Assembly: GCF_021735925.1 (NCBI RefSeq)
Contig: NZ_WMEA01000001.1
Span: forward strand, 3,378,001-3,442,000
Source: Loktanella sp. M215
GTDB lineage: Bacteria; Pseudomonadota; Alphaproteobacteria; Rhodobacterales; Rhodobacteraceae
DNA length: 64,000 bases
Direction: 5' to 3'
Part shown: positions 15,939-24,479 of the stretch, one piece after another
Layout: each line of letters begins with the position of its first letter
Numbering within the stretch: position 1 is the first letter of the stretch
Translations under genes and position numbers: made by a program
Notes under the pieces: generated by a model
What the model saw: only the letters and a program-made list of their open reading frames with translations
What the model was told of the DNA's origin: nothing
The model's database searches: none

Positions 15939-18290
15939 CTACATCCCGCGCCAATCGCCCGCCTGTTCGAAGGCCGACGCCGCCCGGTAGATGGTGCTTT
16001 CGTCATAGCGCCGCCCGACGATCTGCAGACCGACGGGCAGCCCGTCGGACATGCCGCAGGGCACGGACATCGCCGGGTGACCGGTCACGTCGAAAGGTGC
16101 GGTGTTCGTGATCATCTCGAACGCGCGCTGGATATAAAGCTCGAGCGAGGCATCTGCGGGCGGCAGTGGCGGCGCCTTCATCGGAGTCGTGGGCGTCAGC
16201 AGCAGGTCATAAGAGGCGAAGACCTTGTTGAATTCGTCCCGCAACTGCCGCGACAGGTTCTGCGCCTTGGCGTAATAGCGGCCGCGCGTATGCTTCAGGT
16301 GGTACTGCCCGATCAGCATCGAAATCTTCAGTGAATCGCTCAGCTCGTCCGCCCGCGTGCGCCAGTTGGAATGGAATTCGAGAAGCGACGTCGTATAAAG
16401 CCCCTCCCAGCCCGTGCCCATGCCGTTGCCCAGCATCATCTGCTGGGTCAGCCCCTCCAGCGCGATGGGCGTCCAGATCGCTACACCGTGCAGGTGCCAC
16501 GGCACCGATATTTCGTCCACCACAGCCCCAAGTCGCCGCAACGTTTCCGCCGCCGCGCGGACCTTGTCGTTGACGTCCTGTTCCGCGCCGACCTGACCAA
16601 AGCCTTCCTTGATCACACCGATGCGCAGCCCCGACACCCCGCGCCCGACGGCGGCGGTATACTTGTCGGTCTTCACGTCATACTGGCGCGGATCAAGACC
16701 ATCGGCCCCGGCGATCACTTCAAGCATCAGCGCGTTGTCCATGACGTTCTGGGTCAGCGGGCCGGTATGGTCGATGGTGGTTTCGATCGGCATGATGCCG
16801 GAATAGGGCACCAGACCGTGGGTCGGTTTCATCCCGTAGCAGCCGCAGAACGACGCGGGCATCCGGATCGATCCGCCCTGATCGCCGCCGATGGCCATGT
16901 CGACCTGTCCCGCACCGACCAGCGCACCGGAACCCGACGATGACCCCCCCGCCGAATAGCCATGCTTGTGCGGGTTGTGCACCGGGCCGGTCGCGTTGGT
17001 ATGGGACCCGCCCGACAGGCAGAATGCCTCGCAATGCGCCTTGCCCATGATCGTGGCGCCCGCATCCAGCAGCCGCGTCACGACGGTCGCATCCAGATCA
17101 GGTGTATAGCCCTTGAGCGTGGCAGAGCCATTCATCATCGGCACACCGGCAAGGCAGACGTTATCCTTCAGCGCGACGCTGCGCCCGACCAACGGTCCGC
17201 GCGGCGCGCCCTTGATCTCGGTGCGGACATACCACGCGTTCATCGGGTTTTCCTCTGCCGTCGGGCGGTAGCCCGATGTGCGGGGGTACAGCACCGGCGG
17301 CAGGTAGTCGGGCAGCGAATCCACAAGATCGTAGGCATCGAGCGTCGGCTGCATCACATCCAGAAATTCCTGAACGCGGGCATCGGACATGCTCATGCCC
17401 AGTTCGGACACGACCTCTTTCATCTGGGACAGGGTCGGGCGCTGGACGGTCATGTAAGACATCCTTTCGATGAGAGGGGCCACCGGCGCGGGGCCGCGCG
17501 AAGGTGCAAGGGGGGCTGCGGCGGGCGTTGAGACCCCGGGGCGCTTGGGCTGAGCGGGCTTGGCGGTGCTGCCACTGGACGACCCGAAACCGGTAAATTC
17601 GTCGATCAGTTCAGGGTTGGACGCCTCGGACCCCGAGACTTCGCCGATGATCGCACCCTTCTGGATCAGCAGCACGCGGTCCGACAGCGCAGAGATGAAA
17701 TCAAGGCTTTGTTCCACCAGCACGATGGTCACGCCCGTCTGTTTGTTCAAGTCCTGCAACAGCGCGATGATCTCGTCGATGATCGACGGCTGAATCCCCT
17801 CGGTCGGCTCGTCCAGCAGGATCAGGTCAGGTTCCGAAATCAGGCAACGCGCCAAGGCAAGTAACTGCTGTTCGCCGCCGGACAATGCGCCACCGTCGCG
17901 GTCCAGCAGTCGTTCCAGCCGCGGAAAGCTGGCCAGCACGCGATCGATGGCGTCAGTCTCGTCGACATCGTGGGCGGCGACACCCATCCGCAGATTGTCC
18001 CGGACGCTGAGGTTGGGGAAGATCCCCCTGCCCTGCGGCACGTAACCGATCCCCTCGCGGGCACGGCCGGACGCCTTCGTCCGGATCAGATCCTGCCCGT
18101 CGAAGATGACTTGTCCCGCGGTCGCAGGCACGATGCCCATCAACGTCTTGAGCAGCGTCGACTTGCCCATGCCGTTGTGCCCCAGCACGCCCAGAATTTC
18201 GCCCTCGAACACGTTCAGGTTGATGCCGTGCAGCACCGGCACGCGGCCATACCCGGACTGCAAGCCCTGAACCTTCAGCAGCGCGCTCAT
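15939..18290 (-). CDS. Fused LivF/UrtE-type ABC ATPase and amidase
   Basis: 783 residues in one frame. Residues 1-235 are a branched-chain/urea-type ATPase: Walker A GHNGMGKST at 37-45, YVPQGRGIFPNL, signature LSGGEQQ at 137-143 and LILLDEPTEG. Residues 236-276 are a Pro/Ala/Ser-rich linker. Residues 280-783 are a complete amidase with catalytic Lys in VALKDNV (375), cis-Ser in AGGSSSGSG and nucleophile in QGGSIRM (474). The protein should bind the importer at the membrane and hydrolyse the arriving amide. AAAGGATGTCTTACATG in the linker could initiate a free amidase at 17453. It overlaps the upstream ATPase gene by ATGA. Confidence 0.9.
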   Translation of the reverse strand: MSALLKVQGLQSGYGRVPVLHGINLNVFEGEILGVLGHNGMGKSTLLKTLMGIVPATAGQVIFDGQDLIRTKASGRAREGIGYVPQGRGIFPNLSVRDNLRMGVAAHDVDETDAIDRVLASFPRLERLLDRDGGALSGGEQQLLALARCLISEPDLILLDEPTEGIQPSIIDEIIALLQDLNKQTGVTIVLVEQSLDFISALSDRVLLIQKGAIIGEVSGSEASNPELIDEFTGFGSSSGSTAKPAQPKRPGVSTPAAAPLAPSRGPAPVAPLIERMSYMTVQRPTLSQMKEVVSELGMSMSDARVQEFLDVMQPTLDAYDLVDSLPDYLPPVLYPRTSGYRPTAEENPMNAWYVRTEIKGAPRGPLVGRSVALKDNVCLAGVPMMNGSATLKGYTPDLDATVVTRLLDAGATIMGKAHCEAFCLSGGSHTNATGPVHNPHKHGYSAGGSSSGSGALVGAGQVDMAIGGDQGGSIRMPASFCGCYGMKPTHGLVPYSGIMPIETTIDHTGPLTQNVMDNALMLEVIAGADGLDPRQYDVKTDKYTAAVGRGVSGLRIGVIKEGFGQVGAEQDVNDKVRAAAETLRRLGAVVDEISVPWHLHGVAIWTPIALEGLTQQMMLGNGMGTGWEGLYTTSLLEFHSNWRTRADELSDSLKISMLIGQYHLKHTRGRYYAKAQNLSRQLRDEFNKVFASYDLLLTPTTPMKAPPLPPADASLELYIQRAFEMITNTAPFDVTGHPAMSVPCGMSDGLPVGLQIVGRRYDESTIYRAASAFEQAGDWRGM

Positions 18291-19021
18291 GCCCGGTGTC
18301 CCAGATAGACTTCGCGCGCACGTTTATCCTTGGAAATCGCGTCCATCGTGTCTTCCATCAGAATGCGACCTTCGTGAAATACCGTGACCTGCCTCGAAAT
18401 CATGCGGATGAACTGCATGTCATGCTCGACCACGATCAGGGCTGCAGTTTCGTTGATCTCGTGGATCAACTCCGCCGTCCGGGCCGTCTCCTCATGGGTC
18501 ATACCCGCTGCGGGTTCATCCAGCAGCACCAGCCAGGGTTCCGCCACCACGACCATGCCAAGTTCCACCCACTGCCGCTGGCCATGGGCCAGTTGACCGA
18601 CCAGTGCGCGGCGGATGTCGCCAAGCTTGAGGCGTTCGATGGTCTCGGTCGTCAGGGTCCGCGCGCGCCGCGCGTCGTGCCAGCGCCGGGCCGACAGCCA
18701 GATATTCTCGTCCACGCTCAGCCCGTCAAAGACGTTGGGCACCTGCGTCTTGATCCCGACGCCAAGGCTTGCCACCTGCTGCGGCTCTATCCCGGTGGTG
18801 TCCTGGCCGCGGATGATGATTTCGCCCGCGCTGGGTGACAGCTGACCCGTCAGACATTTGAAGAACGTGGATTTACCCGCCCCGTTGGGCCCGATCAGAC
18901 AGCGCAATTCCCTGTCGTAAAGGGTGAAATCGACCTGATCGACCGCCTTGACCCCGCCGAAATGCATCGACAGGCTGCGCGTCTCAAGGATCACTTCGCG
19001 TCTGTCGCGTTTCGATGTCAT
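18287..19021 (-). CDS. ABC transporter ATP-binding protein (LivG/UrtD-like)
   Basis: 244 residues. Walker A GPNGAGKST, signature-region LAHGQRQWVELGM and Walker B LVLLDEPAAGMT. The HGQxQW form of the signature is typical of the UrtD subgroup of urea and short-amide importers rather than the amino-acid LivG. It pairs with the ATPase half of the fused protein downstream. ATGA overlaps couple it to both flanking genes. Confidence 0.92.
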   Translation of the reverse strand: MTSKRDRREVILETRSLSMHFGGVKAVDQVDFTLYDRELRCLIGPNGAGKSTFFKCLTGQLSPSAGEIIIRGQDTTGIEPQQVASLGVGIKTQVPNVFDGLSVDENIWLSARRWHDARRARTLTTETIERLKLGDIRRALVGQLAHGQRQWVELGMVVVAEPWLVLLDEPAAGMTHEETARTAELIHEINETAALIVVEHDMQFIRMISRQVTVFHEGRILMEDTMDAISKDKRAREVYLGHRA

Positions 19022-20061
19022 GAGTGGCCCGCCCCGGCGCGGCGGCGCCTGCGACGCGTGCCGGACACCGGTCTGCGGCGTGTTTTGAACCAGCCGGTGA
19101 TGGTCGGTGCGACCCCGCGTGGCACCAGAAGAACGAAGAAGATCAGGATGATCCCCAGCACGAGGTTGTTGTTCAACAGGGACTGCCCACCCAAAGCCGA
19201 GGTCAGATAGAATAACCCGAAGGTGGCCATGATTGGCCCGATCAGGGTTCCGCGACCGCCAACAATCACCCAGATGATCGTCAAGGCGGCGTTATACAGA
19301 CTGAAAACATCCGGCGTGATCCGCCCGACCCCGTTACAGAACAGCACCCCGCCGATTGCAGCGATGCCCGCCGCAATCGTGAAGATGCCCAGCTTGTAGA
19401 GCCGGGAATCGTAGCCCAGAAGCTCGGCGCGCAATTCGTTCTCTCGGATCGCAGCGCAGACCCTGCCGAAATGGGTCGTGACCAGCCAGCCGCTGAAGAC
19501 GTAGCACAGGATCAGGGCCGCCATCGCGACATAGAAGACATCTTCGGGAAACAGGAACGCCGAGGTGTCCCACGGCAGGTTCAGGGGTGGTGACGTGATA
19601 CCGTTGAAGCCCCCCATCAGGGCTTTGCCAATCTTGTATTCCGGCCCAGAGGTGCGCCGGATCAACGAGAAGAAGATCAATGTGACCGTCAGGGTGATGA
19701 CGCCCAGATACACGTCAGATACCCGCCCGAAGAACATGAAATACCCCAAGAGCGACGCAAAGGCCGCCGCGACCAGGACAGCCACCAGAATCGCCCATGT
19801 CGATCCGTCGAAGTTGATCGCAGCGATAGTATAGGCATAGGCCCCGAGGCCAAAGAAGGCGACCTGCCCGAAACACAGGATGCCACCGTATCCCCAGACC
19901 AGCGCAAGGCTGAGCGCGAGCACGGCCAATGAGATCGCAGTCGTCAGGTTGATGATCGTGAAGAGTTGTAGCGCATAGGGTGCCGCGACCATGAACACGA
20001 CGCCGATCAGGGCAAAGATCAGAACGGGCCGCATCTGGGTCAGCGTGCCGTTCCCCATCAC
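19018..20061 (-). CDS. ABC transporter permease (LivM/UrtC-like)
   Basis: 347 residues, about nine to ten membrane segments, with the family motif ALVWGYGGILCFGQVAFFGLGAYA near residue 55-75 and a C-terminal VPRGVAPTITGWF followed by an Arg-rich cytoplasmic tail (RRRPVSGTRRRRRRAG). It is one half of the importer's membrane pore. The gene overlaps its neighbours by four bases on both sides. The unusually basic tail is not explained. Confidence 0.92.
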   Translation of the reverse strand: MMGNGTLTQMRPVLIFALIGVVFMVAAPYALQLFTIINLTTAISLAVLALSLALVWGYGGILCFGQVAFFGLGAYAYTIAAINFDGSTWAILVAVLVAAAFASLLGYFMFFGRVSDVYLGVITLTVTLIFFSLIRRTSGPEYKIGKALMGGFNGITSPPLNLPWDTSAFLFPEDVFYVAMAALILCYVFSGWLVTTHFGRVCAAIRENELRAELLGYDSRLYKLGIFTIAAGIAAIGGVLFCNGVGRITPDVFSLYNAALTIIWVIVGGRGTLIGPIMATFGLFYLTSALGGQSLLNNNLVLGIILIFFVLLVPRGVAPTITGWFKTRRRPVSGTRRRRRRAGAGHS

Positions 20062-20927
20062 AAGGATTTCCTGAAGAAGCGGCCCGTGATCCCGCGCGGC
20101 ATCAGGCGCAACAGGACGATCGCCGCGACCAGCAGTGCAACCTCGCCGATGGTGGGGCCGGTGATGAATGAAAAGATGCCGTTGATCCCGCCCAGCAGGA
20201 TGGACCCCGCCGCCGTTCCCGCGAGGATCGCCGATCCGCCAGAGATCACCGTGATGAAGGCCTTGGCGATGTAGATCGACCCGATGGTGGGCAGCACGCC
20301 CGTGACCGGGGCCAGCAGTCCCCCCGCAAGGCCCGACACCGCAGCCCCCAGCCCGAAGGTGATCATGTAGATCCGTGTCGTGGATACGCCCAAAGCCGAT
20401 GACATCTCGGGATTTTGCATGGTTGCGCGGGCGACAAGACCAAGTTTCGTCAGCTTCAACGTCGCATAGACCGCAGCGAAGAGTGCGGCGGTCACGCCGA
20501 TCAGGAACAGTTCATAGCCTGATGCGGAATAGGAACCGATGCGAATGATCCCGAGCGGTGCAGAGATGGTCGTGGCCGTCGATGCCCCGAAGATCGACGT
20601 GACCAGTCCGATCAGCAGCAAAGACAGGCCCCAGGTCGCCAGCAGCGTGTCGACCATCCGGCCGTACAGCCAGCGGATCAACAGCCGTTCCACGATGACC
20701 CCGATGATGCCCACGACCAGTGGCGCAAGGATCAGCATCGCGATCCAGACGTTCACGCCCGCGTTCGTCGCCACCAGCACGGTATAGCCGCCCAGCATCA
20801 GGAACTCGCCATGCGCCAGATTGATGACCCGCATCATGCCGAATATGATCGCAAGCCCGAGGCTGATCAGCGCGAGGTTAGCGATACCGTAAATCAGTTG
20901 AAACAAGACGGCGACGACCAGGTCCAA
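20058..20927 (-). CDS. ABC transporter permease (LivH/UrtB-like)
   Basis: 289 residues if started at TTG 20927 (MDLVVAVLFQLIYGIANLAL). I prefer this start because GGAG lies six bases upstream and the first hydrophobic segment begins at once. An upstream TTG at 20975 would place translation through the hairpin at 20954-20973. The family motif GMMRVINLAHGEFLMLGGY is present, as is ALGVSTTRIYMITFGLGA. It forms the permease pair with the LivM-like protein. Confidence 0.9.
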   Translation of the reverse strand: MDLVVAVLFQLIYGIANLALISLGLAIIFGMMRVINLAHGEFLMLGGYTVLVATNAGVNVWIAMLILAPLVVGIIGVIVERLLIRWLYGRMVDTLLATWGLSLLLIGLVTSIFGASTATTISAPLGIIRIGSYSASGYELFLIGVTAALFAAVYATLKLTKLGLVARATMQNPEMSSALGVSTTRIYMITFGLGAAVSGLAGGLLAPVTGVLPTIGSIYIAKAFITVISGGSAILAGTAAGSILLGGINGIFSFITGPTIGEVALLVAAIVLLRLMPRGITGRFFRKSL

Positions 20928-20953
20928 GGCGTTCTCCAGCGGGGGATAAGGGT

Positions 20954-20973
20954 GGCCCGGCACACGCCGGGCC
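20954..20973 (-). promoter_or_regulatory. Perfect GC hairpin after the amide-binding-protein gene
   Basis: GGCCCGGC-ACAC-GCCGGGCC, an 8-bp perfect stem with a 4-nt loop, begins 8 nt after the binding-protein stop and ends before the permease start. No T-run. It is the equivalent of the hairpins at 231-253 and 62637-62661. Confidence 0.6.
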
Positions 20974-20980
20974 AATCGGG

Positions 20981-22225
20981 TTACTTGATGCCGGCCGCTT
21001 CCAGCCCGTTTTCGAACAGGAAGGTTGCCTGATCGGGGTTGGCCACAAGGTCACAAACCATCTGCGTATCGGCAGGCGGCTGGTTTTCAAACGACTCGAC
21101 GATGTTCCAGGTCTGGTCCTGAAGTTCGGCAATGTAGACGTTCATCGAACAGTGGTTGGTCTGCGGGTCGATCGACACGATGCCGGACGGGCCGTCGTAG
21201 CTCAGCCCCGACCGCAACGCCTCGATCACCGGATCACGGTCAGCGGTACCCGCGGCCTTGACGGCTTCGGCCCACAGCATCGCACCCTCGTAGGTCCGGA
21301 TCGCCAATTCGTTCATGTCCGGGCGGTCCGCACCCAGTTTGGCGGTGATGCGTTCCAGAAACGCCGTGTTGGTCGGAGAGTCGATGCCTTCGAAGTAGCT
21401 GTAGGACGCGACGATGCCGTTGCCCTCCTCGGCCGAGATCAGCTTTTGCTCGTTGCCGACGCCAAAGGTCGTGGATGCGATCGGAATTTCCTTCATCATG
21501 CCAGCCGCCGCATACTGGCGGTAGAAGGATACATGCGCGCCGCCGACCAGCGCCGAGATGACGAAATCGGGCTTTGCGGTCTGGATCTTGTTGATGGTCG
21601 GGCCAAAGTTGGTGACGTCGAGCGGGAAGAATTCGACGTCCAGCGTCTCACCTCCGTTTTCCTTGACGAAACGCTGCATCCACTGCGCGGTGATCTGGCC
21701 GTAGTTATAGTCGGCGGCGACGATATAGACCTTCTTGCCCCACTTTTCGATCGCATAGGGCACGACCTTGGCCACCGTCTGGGCGGGTGTCGATCCTGTG
21801 CAGAAGGTGTTGAAATCGCAGACGCCGCCCTCGTACTGGGTATTGTAGAAATACAGCGTCTTGAACCGGTCCAGCGTGGGGCGGATCGCTTCTCGGGACG
21901 CCGATGTGATGCCGGCGTGGACCACGTCCGCCTTGTCCCCGGCGGCGGCCTGCGTGGCATACTGGGTGTAGAACTGGATGGATGACTGCGCGTCATACAT
22001 CTTGAGCTCGACCTCGCGGCCCAGCAGGCCGCCCGCCGCGTTGATGTCATCGATCGCAAGCTTGGTGGTCTCGGCCATCGGCGCGCCGTAGATATCGAGA
22101 CCGCCAGAGAGATCGAGGATCGCGGCGAACTTGATGTTATCCGACTGTGCGCGTGCGATCGTCGCAGGGGCCGCAAGGGCAAGAGCGGAAGAGCCGATGA
22201 CGAACTGTCTGCGGGAAAGCGTCAT
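20981..22225 (-). CDS. Urea/short-chain-amide-type ABC substrate-binding protein (Peripla_BP_6)
   Basis: 414 residues. The start MTLSRRQFVIGSSALALA has a twin-arginine-like SRRQFV motif and ends in a cleavable ARAQ, so export by Tat is likely. The mature protein has the AmiC/UrtA-like pattern: FAAILDLSGGLDIYG, YNTQYEGGVCDFNTFCTGSTP, VYIVAADYNYGQ. The family binds urea, short amides or amino acids in the periplasm. Together with the two permeases, the UrtD-like ATPase and the ATPase-amidase fusion it completes a Urt/Liv-type importer. It is the promoter-proximal gene of the operon. Confidence 0.9.
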   Translation of the reverse strand: MTLSRRQFVIGSSALALAAPATIARAQSDNIKFAAILDLSGGLDIYGAPMAETTKLAIDDINAAGGLLGREVELKMYDAQSSIQFYTQYATQAAAGDKADVVHAGITSASREAIRPTLDRFKTLYFYNTQYEGGVCDFNTFCTGSTPAQTVAKVVPYAIEKWGKKVYIVAADYNYGQITAQWMQRFVKENGGETLDVEFFPLDVTNFGPTINKIQTAKPDFVISALVGGAHVSFYRQYAAAGMMKEIPIASTTFGVGNEQKLISAEEGNGIVASYSYFEGIDSPTNTAFLERITAKLGADRPDMNELAIRTYEGAMLWAEAVKAAGTADRDPVIEALRSGLSYDGPSGIVSIDPQTNHCSMNVYIAELQDQTWNIVESFENQPPADTQMVCDLVANPDQATFLFENGLEAAGIK

Positions 22226-22264
22226 GTGAGTATCTCCTTGAGGTGATGAACGACGCGCCTGGCG

Positions 22265-23857
22265 TCAGCGTTTCTTGTCGGACGCGCCTGCGTCCGTTGC
22301 CTTGTCCGGCTTGCCACCGGTCGTTTTCCTGTCGAGCGATTTCGAGAGGCCGCGCACGCCATCGCCGATGTTCATACCGACTTCTTCGCCCAGTTTCTGA
22401 ACCGCAGGCAGCTGCAGCGCCATGCTCAACACCGAATCGACGACCTGATTGACCGCGGACGCTACGCCCTTCTTGCGGCCGCCCTTGGCGCCATCGAATC
22501 CGGTCATGTGATTGATGCGAATGCTTTCGATCTTTTCGGCTGGTTTCATCATGCGTTCGACAACCAGCGGCAACGTCCGCAGACGCGCCTCGTCCATCTT
22601 CATTGCGATCAATGCGGGGCTTTGCGCATTCTCTGCCTCAATCATGGCGGCACGGCCCTTGGCCTCTGACAGCATCCTGTCGCGTTCCGCCCCGGCCCGG
22701 TCGAGCGTGGCCTTCGCCTGTGCCTCAGCCAGCAACTTGATGGTGTCGGCTTCGGATCTGACGCGCGTGTCGTCGACCTGCGCCTGTTCGGCCGCGCGGA
22801 TCAGGGCGAGCGCCTTGTCACGCTCGGCCATCGCAGTCTCCCGGATCGTGCGCACGCGCTCTTCAGCCTCGGCCTCTCCGCCCTTGGCGGCGATGGCGTC
22901 CGCTTCGGCCAGGGCTTCTTCACCACGTTTACGGGCCAGCACCACGGTATTTTCGGATTTCTTCAGTGCGGAGTTCAATTCCGATTCCAGCGTCTGGCGC
23001 CGGACCTCCGTATCGCGGTTGATCCTCGCCGCCTCGCGTCGTTTTTCGGACACGGCCTGTTCTTCTGCCGTCTCGGCGGCCGACCGGGATCGTGCGATCT
23101 CGATCTCGCGCTGCTGCGTGATCATCGCCTCTTCTTCCTCGCGCGTGATCGTCAGCTTGCGCTTGGTCGCCTCCAGCTGACTTTGCCGGACCGACACATC
23201 GGCATCCGCCTCGATGACCGCACGCTCCTTCTTGTTGACGGCAATGATTTCCGCCAGCCGCCGCATCCCCAAAGCGTTGAAGGCGTTGTTTTCGTCAAGC
23301 GCGTGAAACGGCGTCTGGTCGATTCGCGTCAGCGACATCGATTCCAGCATCAGGCCGTTCTGCCCCAGGTTATCGTCCAGCATCGCACTGACTTCGCGGG
23401 CATAGTTCGCCCGATTGTCCTGCAGGTCGTCCATCGTGTAACCCGCCGCGACCGACAACATGGCGTTCACGAGTTTACCTTCGAGGATTTCTTCCAAGTC
23501 AGACGCGCGGAAGGATTTACCACCAAGCGCCTGTGCGGCCGTCGCGACCCCTTCGACAGTGTCCTTGACGCGCACATAAAACTCTGCCGCCACATCAACC
23601 CGCAGACGATCCTTCGTGATAATGGATTTTGCACCCGCCCGTTCTATATCCAGCTTCGAGGTGCGCATATTCACTTCCGACACCTTGTGCAGAAAGGGCA
23701 AGGCCACGCAGCCACCGTCCAGAACGACTTTTTGCCCCCCCATGCCGGTCCGGACGACGCTGATTTCGCGCGTCGCCTTGCGATAGTAGCTGCTTAGGAA
23801 CAGAATGATCAGAACGGCTGCGATGACCAGCACAACGATCACGAAGAACCATGCCAT
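22265..23857 (-). CDS. Flotillin family protein (YqiK-like, SPFH domain)
   Basis: 530 residues. A single N-terminal membrane helix (residues 2-24) is followed by an SPFH domain to about residue 200 and a long Ala/Glu/Arg-rich coiled coil at about 210-430, with EA repeats typical of flotillins. The Lys/Asp-rich C-terminus lies in the cytoplasm. Flotillins organise membrane microdomains. It lies 39 nt upstream of the binding-protein gene on the same strand, so it may be the first gene of the amide-transport operon. Whether it acts with the importer is unknown. Confidence 0.9.
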   Translation of the reverse strand: MAWFFVIVVLVIAAVLIILFLSSYYRKATREISVVRTGMGGQKVVLDGGCVALPFLHKVSEVNMRTSKLDIERAGAKSIITKDRLRVDVAAEFYVRVKDTVEGVATAAQALGGKSFRASDLEEILEGKLVNAMLSVAAGYTMDDLQDNRANYAREVSAMLDDNLGQNGLMLESMSLTRIDQTPFHALDENNAFNALGMRRLAEIIAVNKKERAVIEADADVSVRQSQLEATKRKLTITREEEEAMITQQREIEIARSRSAAETAEEQAVSEKRREAARINRDTEVRRQTLESELNSALKKSENTVVLARKRGEEALAEADAIAAKGGEAEAEERVRTIRETAMAERDKALALIRAAEQAQVDDTRVRSEADTIKLLAEAQAKATLDRAGAERDRMLSEAKGRAAMIEAENAQSPALIAMKMDEARLRTLPLVVERMMKPAEKIESIRINHMTGFDGAKGGRKKGVASAVNQVVDSVLSMALQLPAVQKLGEEVGMNIGDGVRGLSKSLDRKTTGGKPDKATDAGASDKKR

Positions 23858-24039
23858 AAACGGACCTTTTCTGTTCCAGATGGGTCGCCGACTCGGGCCA
23901 TTCCTGCCGCAGTGAGGCTGAAAGGATGGCCGCTCAACTGCAGTAGGTCGATGAAATTTTTGACTGTCAAGACACGACAGTATTTATTCGCATTTTTTAG
24001 TTTGCAGACCTATCGGCCGTCATAAATTTTATTCAGATT

Positions 24040-24240
24040 TGATTCCAGATTGGCCTGGATTGGCTCATCTCGAAATTTCCAGTGGCTGTTCTTAAACGGC
24101 CAAAGGCGATTGTGATAATCAGTGGACCGAATCTGTTTTCACCAGAACGGACCGGTTTCGCGGCCGATCTGCATACCGCATTCGTGCAACAAATCCTCGA
24201 CATTTCGGAACGCAAGCGGGAACGGCGCGTAATCTTTAAT
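24040..24240 (-). pseudogene. IS6-family transposase relic (N-terminal fragment)
   Basis: The minus strand reads FPLAFRNVEDLLHECGMQIGRET, then a stop, and in a shifted frame NRFGPLI followed by HWKFRDEP. These match the IS6-family series RFPLSLRNVEDLLFERGI, ETVRLWWNRFGP and HWRWHLDE. Several frameshifts and stops destroy the gene, and the DDE domain is not seen. It has the same orientation as the relic at 10356 and lies at the opposite border of the amide block. The surrounding 23858-24479 shows no other gene and is richer in A+T than its neighbours. Confidence 0.62.
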
Positions 24241-24479
24241 TGCAGCGCCCATGATCTCAGAGGACATCAAGGCCCCAAAGAGACTGGATTTTTTTCAACA
24301 CGACGCGTTTTTCCCGCTCGCCTTCAATAGGTTTCCTTTTCAGCGCCGTCATGACCACCGCCACGCTGGCCGCGTCATACTGCTGTGGTCCAGAAAATCA
24401 ATCTATCGCCTGATTTTCAATTTTCCCCAGCCACCTCCGTTTTGCGCGCCGAAATAAAGCGGCGATTCCAAATTTCCGA

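Noticed and set aside
24082..24330. 82-codon plus-strand frame
   Set aside because: Opposite strand of the IS6 relic, whose minus-strand translation matches the transposase family.
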